From Micavibrio sp. UBA6147 (lineage in GTDB: Bacteria; Pseudomonadota; Alphaproteobacteria; Micavibrionales; UBA1664), in NCBI GenBank assembly GCA_002423185.1, contig DIUX01000003.1, positions 1 to 59,593 of the forward strand: 59,593 nucleotides of DNA, in the 5' to 3' direction. Shown here in pieces: positions 52,051 through 59,593 of the stretch. Made by a program: the position numbers and the translations under genes. The notes under the pieces were generated by a model that was not told the DNA's origin, did no database searches, and saw nothing but the letters and a program-made list of their open reading frames with translations. The number at the start of each line of letters is the position of its first letter. Positions within the stretch are counted from its first letter, which is position 1.

Positions 52051-53816
52051 TCTTTATCCCATGTATCCGGTAACATAAATTTAATCGCCTCGAGAAGCTC
52101 CTCGTCGCTGCACTCCGCACAGCCTCCGCTCGGCATCATGGCGCCTTTGCCTTGGCGTGCCAAGGCCAAAAGTGCGTTCAAATTGCGCGGAAAGCGTTCC
52201 CAATCCTCTACATTTTTGGTTTTGGGGGCGTTGGCAGCACCAGTTTCATGACAGGATGCGCAGACCCGCTTATACACCGTGCCATCGAATGATTGGTCGA
52301 TTTTGGCCTTTTTATATTTCAGGTCAACCGACTCCGGCGCGTTTTGCGCCAGCAAATATTCACGCAGCGCACTGCGCTCCTTGCCTGAAAGAGGGTCACG
52401 CCATACTGTCATGTAGGAATCCCACCCCACATGCCCCGCAATCACAAAGCCTTCATCCGAAACCGCCACCGTTTTCGGAAGGCCGTACGCAGTTCCGAAG
52501 ACAATTTTATCGAGATATTGCCCGTTTTCGTCAAAAACCTGAATGCGGCGATTATTCGTGTCCGCCACAAATACGCGTCCATCAACGGCAACGTCAATTT
52601 CGTGCGGATAGTCAAGCTCTCCGTCCCCTGCGCCATGCGCGCCAAAGGCGAATAGAAACATGCCATTCAGGTCAAAAACCGTGATGCGGTCATTCTTGCG
52701 GTCGACAACATAGACGCGCTCTAAATCATGGTTAATGTCGATATAGTACGGGCCGTTAAACGGCTTGCCGTCGAATTTTTGCGATCCCCCGAAAACCTTG
52801 ATGACTTTGCCGTCAGGCCCGATTTTGACAACGCGATAATTATCGTAATCAACCACGAAAATGTTTTCGTCTTTATCAACGGCGATGCCCAAGGGGTTGT
52901 TAAAGGCGGGGTCTTCGCCCGCTTCATAGTTCAGGTATTCACCTTTTTTAAGCTTTTTATGCGCGCCGACCATGCCGATGGCATCGCCCTCACGGCTGAA
53001 CACTTGATAGCGGTGGTTGTTTTCTTCGACGACATAGATTTTTCCGTGGTCAATCTTGACGTCGGCGGGGCGGCTCATCTGCGCCGGCTTATCGCCATTG
53101 CCGCCGATAATCCGCACCAAATGCCCCGCAAAATCAAATTCCTGAATAAGGCCATTGGTACAATCGGAGATCATGACCGTATTGTTTGTTTGGTCAATAT
53201 CCGTGCCGTACGGCAATGAAAAGCGCCCCCATTGCATTCCGATGCGCCCAAAAATCCGCATAGGAAGGCGCGCGGCATCCTCCGTTTTCTTTGCCGCATA
53301 AAGGCGCAGATTAACGCGGCATAACTTCCCTTTTTGCGTGGCAATCACGGCCATGTCGCTGGCCTTCACTTCTTCGCGCAAAAGGTCATAATCGAAGGTG
53401 ATTTTAAGCTGGTCGCCCTCAACCCGCGACACCACCGGAAAACGGTCAATACCAATCAACGGAAACAGGAAGAGCGGCTTCACCGTTTTGCCCAAGACCA
53501 TTTCATTGACGACAAAGCTGTTATCTTCGGCGGAGATGAAATAAGGGATGGCGGGCTCAAAGCTTTTATTATCAAAGAATGTCCGGTTGTCGTCGCAAAA
53601 TGGCATGCTGTCGATCAAGCTGCGGACGGTTTTGATGTTCTGTGAAAACGCCTCGACGAACTCACCGGCGCGCGTAACGCTCAGCTCATACTCAGCATTG
53701 AGCTTACGATACTCATCTTTTTTCTTCATCAACGACAAGCCGGCATAAATCGCCAAACAAGCCGTCACCACCAAGCCCGCAACAACGAACCGTAAACCAC
53801 GGTTTTTCCAATCCAT
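52047..53816 (-). CDS. NHL beta-propeller with C-terminal cytochrome c
   Basis: 589 residues from the ATG at 53816; a GTG at 53852 in frame is an alternative. A membrane anchor at about 7-27 is followed by a coiled region and NHL repeats (PLGIAVDKDENIFVVDYDNY, YPHEIDVAVDGRVFVADTNN). The C-terminal c-type haem domain has VCASCHETG (haem) and GAMMPSGGCAECSDEEL (Met ligand region). A redox-active protein facing the periplasm; its electron partner is not known. Confidence 0.88.
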   Translation of the reverse strand: MDWKNRGLRFVVAGLVVTACLAIYAGLSLMKKKDEYRKLNAEYELSVTRAGEFVEAFSQNIKTVRSLIDSMPFCDDNRTFFDNKSFEPAIPYFISAEDNSFVVNEMVLGKTVKPLFLFPLIGIDRFPVVSRVEGDQLKITFDYDLLREEVKASDMAVIATQKGKLCRVNLRLYAAKKTEDAARLPMRIFGRIGMQWGRFSLPYGTDIDQTNNTVMISDCTNGLIQEFDFAGHLVRIIGGNGDKPAQMSRPADVKIDHGKIYVVEENNHRYQVFSREGDAIGMVGAHKKLKKGEYLNYEAGEDPAFNNPLGIAVDKDENIFVVDYDNYRVVKIGPDGKVIKVFGGSQKFDGKPFNGPYYIDINHDLERVYVVDRKNDRITVFDLNGMFLFAFGAHGAGDGELDYPHEIDVAVDGRVFVADTNNRRIQVFDENGQYLDKIVFGTAYGLPKTVAVSDEGFVIAGHVGWDSYMTVWRDPLSGKERSALREYLLAQNAPESVDLKYKKAKIDQSFDGTVYKRVCASCHETGAANAPKTKNVEDWERFPRNLNALLALARQGKGAMMPSGGCAECSDEELLEAIKFMLPDTWDKE

Positions 53817-53894
53817 CCCTAACCCAAACTTTTTGCATCGCCTTAAACTCACGGATGAGTAAAAAACGAAATCCGCCGTAATTGGCGGATTTAT

Positions 53895-53970
53895 TGGCAG
53901 GGGCAGCAGGATTCGAACCCGCGACCTACGGTTTTGGAGACCGTCGCTCTACCAGCTGAGCTATACCCCT
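53895..53970 (-). tRNA. trnW: tRNA-Trp (CCA)
   Basis: Cloverleaf: acceptor AGGGGTA pairing with TGCCCCT, D-arm GCTCAGCTGGTAGAGC, anticodon loop CTCCAAA with CCA, stem ACGGT / ACCGT, T-arm GCGGGTTCGAATCCTGC, discriminator G and an encoded CCA. A candidate promoter lies upstream (TTGCGC 54053-54058, TATGAA 54030-54035, 17 bases apart). Confidence 0.97.
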
Positions 53971-54108
53971 ATTTGTGGCGCGGTGATGGAAACACAGATT
54001 GTTCACACCGCGCATATACAAGCGATCTATTCATAGCCGAGGCCGCCGCACCGCGCAAGAATTTTGTCAAAAATTTTTCCCCGCCCGTAATGCCGCAAAT
54101 ATGACGCA

Positions 54109-55557
54109 CTAAGACAAAGGCACACCGCACAGCCTTATGAAATTGAGAATAAATCGACGCGTATCAGAATCGTGCAACGATCCGGAAAAAGCCACAGACC
54201 CCGTATTCAATATATGTGAACGACCTTTGCGGGCATAGACGAGATCCGCCCCGCCGCCATGTGCGTTCAGCCCCGCCGCAAGACGCTCAAACCCGCCTGA
54301 GCCGCCCAGCCATTTATCGGTTTCAAAGCCGCTCGCCCCTTCTTGTTCACCCCCGATATTCATGCGGTTCGCAGCCCCCAAAAGATTCGTATCAACGCCC
54401 TCGAATAAAGGATGTTGCGGCTGTATCACGCTGTAAGGCGCGCACGTCATGTAACCACGCTTGTCGTAATACGACCCGAAATTGTTTTCAATCAAGCCCC
54501 CGATTTCAGAATCGTTCAGCAAATAACCGTCCGCGTTGTTTTCATATACCAAGGTGTTATCCGCTCCCCTGTACACAAGGCGATAGCCGTTATTACCACC
54601 CATATACAGTACACAGCCGCCGGATTTAACAAATTGGTCAATTGCATGAAAGCTCTGCCTGTACCAGTATTCATTATGCGCACCGAATATCGCCAGCTTG
54701 TACCCTGTCAAGCTGGCCTCCCTCAGCAAACCGTCATCATCCATCACGTCATAGGCATAGCCTTCATCCTGCAAAAAACGCTTTAATTCGAAGTCCACGG
54801 CCGGCAAATGGTCGTGGTAGGCCTGCTTCGCAACCAAAGGATTGACGTTATAATTGATCGGATAACGAGCCGGACGCGTGAAACAACCAAGAAGATGATG
54901 CGGGTTTTCGTAGTTGCTGCGAATACCGCATCCCGTGTCGTAGGCCTTGAGGGTGTTCGTCGATTCAATCAGCACAATATCCGCCGAAGATTTCACCATA
55001 CGGGCAAAAACCGGAACCCATCGCTCCGTTCCCTTTGCATCCGATACTTGCATATTATACCAGCCAGCCAGCCTGTCTTTCCTCGGGAAAGTCACTTTTT
55101 GAAATGAATCACGATTAAAGCCTGCCTGTGTTGAGAGAATCTGAGATTTGTAAGGCGTTGCAGGCACGCTCGATAGGTCGACAAGCGTGTTGCCGTGCTG
55201 CGCGTCCGCGTAAAAAAGTTTGACAGTCGCGCCGTGTCTGGACTTAACGTAAACGGAAATAGCCTCGGCAGACTCAATGAAAATATCTTCTGTGAAGGCG
55301 ACCATATCGTCAAACACGGGAATGTGTTGTTCTATCGCCGCTTTCACCGTATTACGGCTTTCACTTTCGCGGATTTCCTTTCTTATTTTCTTCAGCATGT
55401 AGGATTTTCCGGACATTAAGATCACAGCTTGGATAGACACAAACGCTCCCACGCAAAGAAACGTCCGGCGTGACGCGCTGGCCGAAATGAATGGCACAGA
55501 CACCCCTGTGAAGCGGAAACACAGCCTTTTCAAAAATTCTCTGATTACGTCAGGCAT
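54109..55557 (-). CDS. Dimethylformamidase-like membrane protein
   Basis: 482 residues from the ATG at 55557 (MPDVIREFLKRL). Membrane segment at about 29-48 (TFLCVGAFVSIQAVILMSG). The rest matches the C-terminal domain of N,N-dimethylformamidase beta subunits, a glutamine-amidotransferase/ThuA-like fold: FGAHNEYWYRQSFHAIDQFV and SGGCVLYMGGNNGYRLVYR, then HILNTGSVAFSGSL. The alpha subunit gene is absent, so it is unlikely to hydrolyse DMF. Divergent from a small HTH regulator that probably controls it. Confidence 0.78.
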   Translation of the reverse strand: MPDVIREFLKRLCFRFTGVSVPFISASASRRTFLCVGAFVSIQAVILMSGKSYMLKKIRKEIRESESRNTVKAAIEQHIPVFDDMVAFTEDIFIESAEAISVYVKSRHGATVKLFYADAQHGNTLVDLSSVPATPYKSQILSTQAGFNRDSFQKVTFPRKDRLAGWYNMQVSDAKGTERWVPVFARMVKSSADIVLIESTNTLKAYDTGCGIRSNYENPHHLLGCFTRPARYPINYNVNPLVAKQAYHDHLPAVDFELKRFLQDEGYAYDVMDDDGLLREASLTGYKLAIFGAHNEYWYRQSFHAIDQFVKSGGCVLYMGGNNGYRLVYRGADNTLVYENNADGYLLNDSEIGGLIENNFGSYYDKRGYMTCAPYSVIQPQHPLFEGVDTNLLGAANRMNIGGEQEGASGFETDKWLGGSGGFERLAAGLNAHGGGADLVYARKGRSHILNTGSVAFSGSLHDSDTRRFILNFIRLCGVPLS

Positions 55558-55592
55558 GAATAGACATCCTTCCACGAAGCCCGCATCATTTT

Positions 55593-55635
55593 GTTCACGA
55601 TCGTGTACAGTATTTTTGTTCATTATCATGAACAA
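55593..55635. promoter_or_regulatory. Two palindromic operators in the divergent HTH region
   Basis: Palindrome 1 at 55593-55608, GTTCACGATCGTGTAC (one mismatch), and palindrome 2 at 55616-55635, TTGTTCAT / ATGAACAA around TATC (perfect). Both carry a GTTCA half-site. The second overlaps the start of the HTH gene, suggesting autoregulation. Confidence 0.7.
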
Positions 55636-55870
55636 TACTCTTATGGCAAGCTTAGAATCGATTGGCAGGACCATTGCAAAAATCAGGGCACAGCGCGGCC
55701 TGTCGCAGGAAGACCTCGCGGGAATCGCAGAGGTCAATCGCGGCTATATTTCACGCATAGAAAACGGGCATGTCGCCTTTTCGGTGACTGTCTTGCTCAA
55801 AATCGCGCAAGGACTTGGCATTGCTCCTGAGCATTTGTTGTGTGAGACAGACAACACAAAGCCGTCCTAA
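55628..55870 (+). CDS. Small XRE-type HTH regulator
   Basis: 80 residues from the ATG at 55628 (MNNTLMASLESIGRTIAKIR); the ATG at 55643 is an alternative. HTH: RAQRGLSQEDLAGIAEVNRG and YISRIENGHVAFSVTVLLKI. Short C.protein/SinR-like regulator with no extra domain. Little ribosome binding site is visible; a leaderless transcript from within the operators is possible. Confidence 0.85.
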   Translation: MNNTLMASLESIGRTIAKIRAQRGLSQEDLAGIAEVNRGYISRIENGHVAFSVTVLLKIAQGLGIAPEHLLCETDNTKPS

Positions 55871-55977
55871 CGCCGCCGCCCTACAGTTCGTACCCTCTGA
55901 ACGATTCGAATAATTTGACATATTGTATGAAACGACCTAAACATATCGGGTTGAAAACGCCGAAAAAGAGGCTCGTT

Positions 55978-57375
55978 ATGTCCGCTACCGCCGCCGCCCC
56001 GACCACGATTGCCCCCAATACGATTGACGTTGAACGCTTTGCGGATTTGAAGCCGTTTGTGCGGTTTTCGGCGCGGGGGGAGAGCGACCAAGACATTCAG
56101 TACAGCGATGACCCGCTCGCCGCGCATATCAAGGGATGGAACGCCGCCCTTAAGATTCAGCCGGATATTTTGTATGACCAGTTATCTTGGGGGATGCGCC
56201 ATATTTCCGCCCGCAAGACGGAGGCGATGCTGGAATGGCGGTTGCGGTCGAAGGCTTCGCCGCTCCTGATCCTTGAACTGTGGGCGGAGGATACTGCGCT
56301 CGCCGATCGTAAAGACCGCAACACCAAAGACCGCCTGATGCGCCTGACCCTTGAGATTAAGGGCAAGAAATGCACTTGCCTGTGGCAATCCTTTGCCGAC
56401 ACATGGCCCGATGGCGCGGGCAACGCCCAGCCGGTGAATAAAGACCGCTTGATCCGCGATGTTGTCATCCATGCCCTGCCCGCCCTGCGCGCCATGGGCG
56501 TGACGGAGTTTGTGCCATTCCGCGACAAAGAAGACGGGCGCGACGCCATCAGCGTTCCAAACCGCATCACATGGAACAAAGCCCGCGCCAGCCTGAAAGA
56601 AAAATTCGACGCCGTTGCGGCGCTTCAGCAAGAGCGCGGCTATCCGCTCTCTCCCGCGCTGAAGGGCCGCGTATCGCGGGCGCTTGGGGCGAACCCGATG
56701 AATATTTTTGACCTCGCCGCCACCGGATACAGCATTGCAAAACCCGATACCGACGCCAAAGACCGCAACGCGCCGCGCATCGGCCTTGGTGATTATTTGA
56801 TGGATGGCGTGGATTTGAGCGGGGTCTACCCCCTCAACAACCCGCAATGGCTGGCTAAACTCGGCAGTCCCATCATCATGCGCGCCGCGCAAAACCGCTT
56901 TCAAGAGCGGATGCGGATCGGCAAGGTTCCAAGCGGCAAAGCCATGGAAAAAGCCATGCGCGATATTGCCGATCTTTTCGGTGAGGACATCGTGCCGATG
57001 CAGGAATTTTTGACGCCGCTATGCCGCAGTGTTGAGATGCTCCTCGGTCAATGGCAACGCCACCAACCGCCGGTGAGCGAGTTGAAGGCACAATTGATTG
57101 AAGGGCGGGTGATCTATCGCACGGCGCAGCGCCTGTTGGACGACACTGATCCTGACCGCCTCGGACGGCGCATTGCCTTGGAGGGCGTGGTCGGAAGCCT
57201 GAAGCGCGTTTATACACGGCTGGAGCAACGCTTTGGCACGAATTTGTTGTTTGTGAATGAGGCGGAGGTTGCGAAGACCGCGGGCTTGCTCGCCGACGCT
57301 ATGACGGCGCATTATGACCCCGTGCATAAAGCCAGAATCGATGCGTTCAAGGAAGCGCCGAAACCAAAACGGTAA
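55978..57375 (+). CDS. Orphan protein, 465 residues
   Basis: Not recognised. The start is MSATAAAPTTIAPNTIDVER, with AGAGG 6 bases before the ATG at 55978; an in-frame extension to 55915 is less likely. Soluble, helical, with many charged residues (KDRNTKDRLMRLTLEIKGKK; DDTDPDRLGRRIALEGVVG). No signal or membrane segment. Followed convergently by the CYTH gene. Confidence 0.7.
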   Translation: MSATAAAPTTIAPNTIDVERFADLKPFVRFSARGESDQDIQYSDDPLAAHIKGWNAALKIQPDILYDQLSWGMRHISARKTEAMLEWRLRSKASPLLILELWAEDTALADRKDRNTKDRLMRLTLEIKGKKCTCLWQSFADTWPDGAGNAQPVNKDRLIRDVVIHALPALRAMGVTEFVPFRDKEDGRDAISVPNRITWNKARASLKEKFDAVAALQQERGYPLSPALKGRVSRALGANPMNIFDLAATGYSIAKPDTDAKDRNAPRIGLGDYLMDGVDLSGVYPLNNPQWLAKLGSPIIMRAAQNRFQERMRIGKVPSGKAMEKAMRDIADLFGEDIVPMQEFLTPLCRSVEMLLGQWQRHQPPVSELKAQLIEGRVIYRTAQRLLDDTDPDRLGRRIALEGVVGSLKRVYTRLEQRFGTNLLFVNEAEVAKTAGLLADAMTAHYDPVHKARIDAFKEAPKPKR

Positions 57376-57390
57376 CAGAAAATCGCCTTC

Positions 57391-57426
57391 CCTCGCCTAG
57401 GCTTTTTTCTACCTCGCCTAAGGCTT
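57391..57426 (-). repeat. Stop-codon-spanning repeat, CYTH gene
   Basis: CCTCGCCTA-GGCTT (57391-57404) and CCTCGCCTAAGGCTT (57412-57426), plus strand, 14 of 15 aligned bases identical, 7 bases apart. The TAG stop of the CYTH gene is in the copy nearest the gene and is duplicated in the other. Confidence 0.65.
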
Positions 57427-58263
57427 GGGAATCCACCAGAATTTATCTGATTTAAGGTCTTTGAGGCGTTTGCGGACATCCGCGGATTGTTCCATTTCCT
57501 TTTGGATATGCAACAAGCCCGGAGTCGGGTTGGAGTGATAGACCGGCGTGAGCGGGAACAACGCCAAAAGGCGCGCTTCCTCGCGGTCAAGAATGGTTTT
57601 TGCCTCGGTATCGTTCTTTGCGCCTTTGACCAGCTCGATCTCAATTTTCGGTTCGTTCCATTCAAACCCCGTGAAGGTCTGCCCCCACAGCAACGTATCA
57701 AACGCCATCTCGATTTCTATATCTGGGTCGCCCTCGGGGCAATAGACAATCCGCGTACGCTGGGACACCATACGAATAGCGGGCTTGAGCGGTTCATCGT
57801 TAAAAATGGTCTTGAGGCGTTTACGGAACTTCTCATCCCCCACCGCCCACAGATTAGGGCCAAAACCGTTGAGTTTGGCGGGGTATTCAATCCTGTCCAA
57901 TGTGTGGTCGGACGCAGACCCGCCATGCCCCGTCTTGATGTTTTGCTTCACGGGGTATTTGATTTTGGCTTCTTGGCGGATTTCAATATCGTGCTTGAGT
58001 ATCTCCAGACCCGCATCCACAAAATATATGCGTTCCCGAAGGTCGGTGACTTCGCGCGGCACTTCAACACTCGCCGTTAAATGGGCGGGGAGTTTATGCG
58101 GCAAAAATGTGGGGTGGTCAAAGGTGACGAACACGTCGGGACAGAGTAAAACATGGCGCAGAATATCACGGAGGTTCCCGCCTTCCTTGAGAACATATTT
58201 ACGTTCCCGCTCGCGGTAGGGCTCTTCCACTTTGATAATCTGAGGGTCTTTGTTGCGGCCCAT
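57418..58263 (-). CDS. CYTH-like triphosphate tunnel phosphatase
   Basis: 281 residues. The N-terminal RERERKYVLKEG contains the ExExK signature (ERERK) of CYTH/triphosphate tunnel enzymes. Paired Arg/Lys and acidic stretches follow: DAGLEILKHDIEIRQEAKIK, PDIEIEMAFDTLLWGQTFTG and PKIEIELVKGAKNDTEAKTI (the EIEL motif). Such enzymes hydrolyse triphosphates or polyphosphate, or act as adenylate cyclases. The body is longer than a minimal CYTH domain. Starts at the ATG at 58263. Confidence 0.7.
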   Translation of the reverse strand: MGRNKDPQIIKVEEPYRERERKYVLKEGGNLRDILRHVLLCPDVFVTFDHPTFLPHKLPAHLTASVEVPREVTDLRERIYFVDAGLEILKHDIEIRQEAKIKYPVKQNIKTGHGGSASDHTLDRIEYPAKLNGFGPNLWAVGDEKFRKRLKTIFNDEPLKPAIRMVSQRTRIVYCPEGDPDIEIEMAFDTLLWGQTFTGFEWNEPKIEIELVKGAKNDTEAKTILDREEARLLALFPLTPVYHSNPTPGLLHIQKEMEQSADVRKRLKDLKSDKFWWIPKP

Positions 58264-58427
58264 GCGATCTTTCTTGGTGATCTTGCTTACTTCATACTTA
58301 TGGCTGTCTTTTTACATAAGTTTGATTGCGGATGCAAGAAAAAACGCCCTGCCATAAGCATGCGTTTTTACAAATATCCCTCGTCATGAACTAAGGTATA
58401 GCGAACAAATCGAGGGAGGGCTTGCGA

Positions 58428-58592
58428 TTAGCGGGTTGCCACCAGCATCGTGCTGTTCATGGCTGTATTCACGGTGGAGCTTGCAACGCTTATATTCACG
58501 GATTCTCCCGTAAAGGACATGAAAATCATCGCCTGTAAGATCAGTCCGCCGAGGATGATACACGTCCATTGCGCAATGTTCTTTTGTTTCAT
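58428..58592 (-). CDS. Small membrane protein, 54 residues
   Basis: A short frame, MKQKNIAQWTCIILGGLILQ followed by AMIFMSFTGESVNISVASST and ending MLVATR. One membrane segment (about 9-27), then a Ser/Thr-rich tail. No neighbouring longer frame explains it. The ribosome binding site is weak. Function unknown. Confidence 0.4.
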   Translation of the reverse strand: MKQKNIAQWTCIILGGLILQAMIFMSFTGESVNISVASSTVNTAMNSTMLVATR

Positions 58593-58727
58593 GGTCTACT
58601 TAAACTTTCTGCATGGGTATCTGAATACTATATCCGCTAAAGTTTTAACAAATGATAAATAACAGGCATATATCCCTATTTTTTACGAGATTTCATGTCA
58701 TTTGCACCTAAAATGGACGGCACGAGG

Positions 58728-59273
58728 TTATTTAAACTCGATAATAGTCTGTAATGCCTTGCCGAGGTCTTGGGGTTGTTCTTGCTGGTCGCTCGGTGCA
58801 GTCGCCGGTAAGGACGCCGCGAGCGCCGCGCATTCCTTCTCGCCTTTTACAATGCGGATTTGATCCATCCCCAGCCATTTGCGCCCTTCAATCTCGCAAA
58901 AGACATAGCCCTTGTCCTTCATCGTTTGGCGGACATGGTTTTCACCAAAGAACAGAGCGGTAAAAAACAGGCCGATAAACGAGGCCAGCCCGATCAAAAA
59001 CACAAACTGCATCACGCGCAGCAAAACAGAACGGCGGTTCTTAGAAAGCTTATGCACCAACACAGCCGACAACCAAAACAGTGTGAAGGCCACCACCAGC
59101 CCCGCCACCGCGCCCACCGGCATCGGGATGACGGGAATACCGACAAGCGGGCCTTGCGCCACAAATAATGTCGGCACAAGGAATTGAGCCCCCGCCATCG
59201 CCACAATTGCAGCGCAGGCCAGAACAAAGCCCGACACGGCCAAAATACCAAGAATGCGAATAAGCTGTTTCAT
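58728..59273 (-). CDS. Three-span membrane protein, 181 residues
   Basis: Not recognised. About three membrane segments: ILGILAVSGFVLACAAIVAM, GLVVAFTLFWLSAVLVHKL and VFLIGLASFIGLFFTALFF. Then a soluble tail with GYVFCEIEGRKWLG and a Gln/Glu-rich end. Starts at the ATG at 59273 (MKQLIRILG). Confidence 0.7.
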   Translation of the reverse strand: MKQLIRILGILAVSGFVLACAAIVAMAGAQFLVPTLFVAQGPLVGIPVIPMPVGAVAGLVVAFTLFWLSAVLVHKLSKNRRSVLLRVMQFVFLIGLASFIGLFFTALFFGENHVRQTMKDKGYVFCEIEGRKWLGMDQIRIVKGEKECAALAASLPATAPSDQQEQPQDLGKALQTIIEFK

Positions 59274-59486
59274 AACGACAATTCCGGCGGGAAGACCCCC
59301 GCAAAAAAGATATGTTCTATGGTCAAAAGGAGAAGAACAAAAAGGAAGGAGCGCGCCAAAACGACGCGTTCAGATATGGTAACAAAAAAACCACGTTAGG
59401 AAAGAGGTTTTTGTTAAAATGCTTGATATGACCCTGCATAGCCGTAAAAATCACGCCAGAACAGGAAAAAAACAAAACAGATAGAC

Positions 59487-59521
59487 AAAAAAAAGGCCGG
59501 AAACAATATGTCCGGCCTTTT
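59487..59521 (-). terminator. Terminator of the gene entering at the right edge
   Basis: Minus-strand stem AAAGGCCGGACA / TTTCCGGCCTTT, about 10 base pairs, followed by a long T-run (TTTTTTTT). Strong intrinsic terminator. Confidence 0.85.
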
Positions 59522-59577
59522 GTATTGGAATGACTGTGTTTGCCTATGCGGCGCGCCTTGTGGGGCGCAAAAGCCAA

Positions 59578-59593
59578 TTACTTAATGATGGCG
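59578..59593 (-). CDS. Partial gene, last four codons only
   Basis: The minus-strand frame ends A-I-I-K-stop (TAA at 59578-59580), followed by a strong terminator. Elongation factor Tu in some relatives ends in a similar hydrophobic-Lys/Glu tail and tuf commonly precedes trnW-secE, so tuf is one possibility, but five codons cannot identify it. Confidence 0.35.

Noticed and set aside
1..59593. CRISPR array or integrase-bounded genomic island
   Set aside because: No regularly spaced repeats were seen and no integrase or transposase gene is present; accessory blocks are small and dispersed.

Overview
The window reads as the chromosome of an alphaproteobacterium. The L10, L7/L12, L1, L11, NusG, SecE and RpoB proteins have an alphaproteobacterial look, and the dense runs of short genes with GGAG-type ribosome binding sites fit. 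I cannot place it more precisely from sequence alone. The combination of a serpin, Hint-domain and muramidase-like proteins and many orphan proteins suggests a poorly sampled, possibly host- or prey-associated lineage. That last point is inference.

Region 1 (1-12320, mostly minus strand) is the classical secE-nusG-rplK-rplA-rplJ-rplL-rpoB cluster, but in pieces. Five small unrelated genes (4308-6922) lie between rplA and rplJ, including three tandem paralogues sharing a WLxGxFEx motif. Four accessory genes (8666-11420: two orphans, a Nudix-like protein and an HTH regulator) lie between nusG and rplK. Each core piece carries its own terminator or promoter: a hairpin after nusG, a hairpin after rplA, near-consensus sigma-70 boxes before rplJ and a plausible promoter before rplK. 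The tRNA-Trp that usually precedes secE lies about 41.6 kb away at 53895-53970, on the same strand.

Region 2 (12494-19114, minus) holds a serpin without a signal peptide, an ECF sigma factor overlapping a membrane-anchored vWA protein (YfbK-like), an exported ChaN/EreA-like protein with an EF-hand-like loop, and a TerC-family membrane protein.

Region 3 (19523-31711) holds a soluble double-PAS chemoreceptor, a membrane-anchored repeat protein, an ornithine/lysine decarboxylase, MutT, a membrane-anchored parvulin divergent from SecA, a patatin lipase and a two-gene HTTM-type membrane cassette.

Region 4 (31701-38440) holds monomeric isocitrate dehydrogenase, then an unusual methyltransferase fused to two degenerate Nudix-like modules, an orphan and a Hint-domain protein.

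Region 5 (38554-48422) holds an arsenic operon (arsR, a DUF6428-like gene, arsC, acr3). Divergent from it is a five-gene operon linking beta-oxidation (fused hydroxyacyl-CoA dehydrogenase/enoyl-CoA hydratase, and thiolase) to the 2-methylcitrate cycle (prpB, prpC, prpD). This looks like a pathway for odd-chain acyl-CoA and propionyl-CoA.

Region 6 (48484-59593) holds a lipoprotein beside a decayed paralogue, a muramidase-like protein, a pair of NHL beta-propeller proteins (one ending in cytochrome c), tRNA-Trp, a dimethylformamidase-like membrane protein divergent from a small HTH regulator with palindromic operators, an orphan, a CYTH-type triphosphatase and two small membrane proteins. A terminator and the last codons of a further gene close the window.

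The most unusual pattern is at gene ends. At least five unrelated genes (rplA, the 152-residue orphan, the serpin, the ChaN-like protein and the CYTH protein) end inside a short tandem duplication that repeats the stop codon. A 150-bp MITE-like element also sits exactly at the stop codon of another gene.
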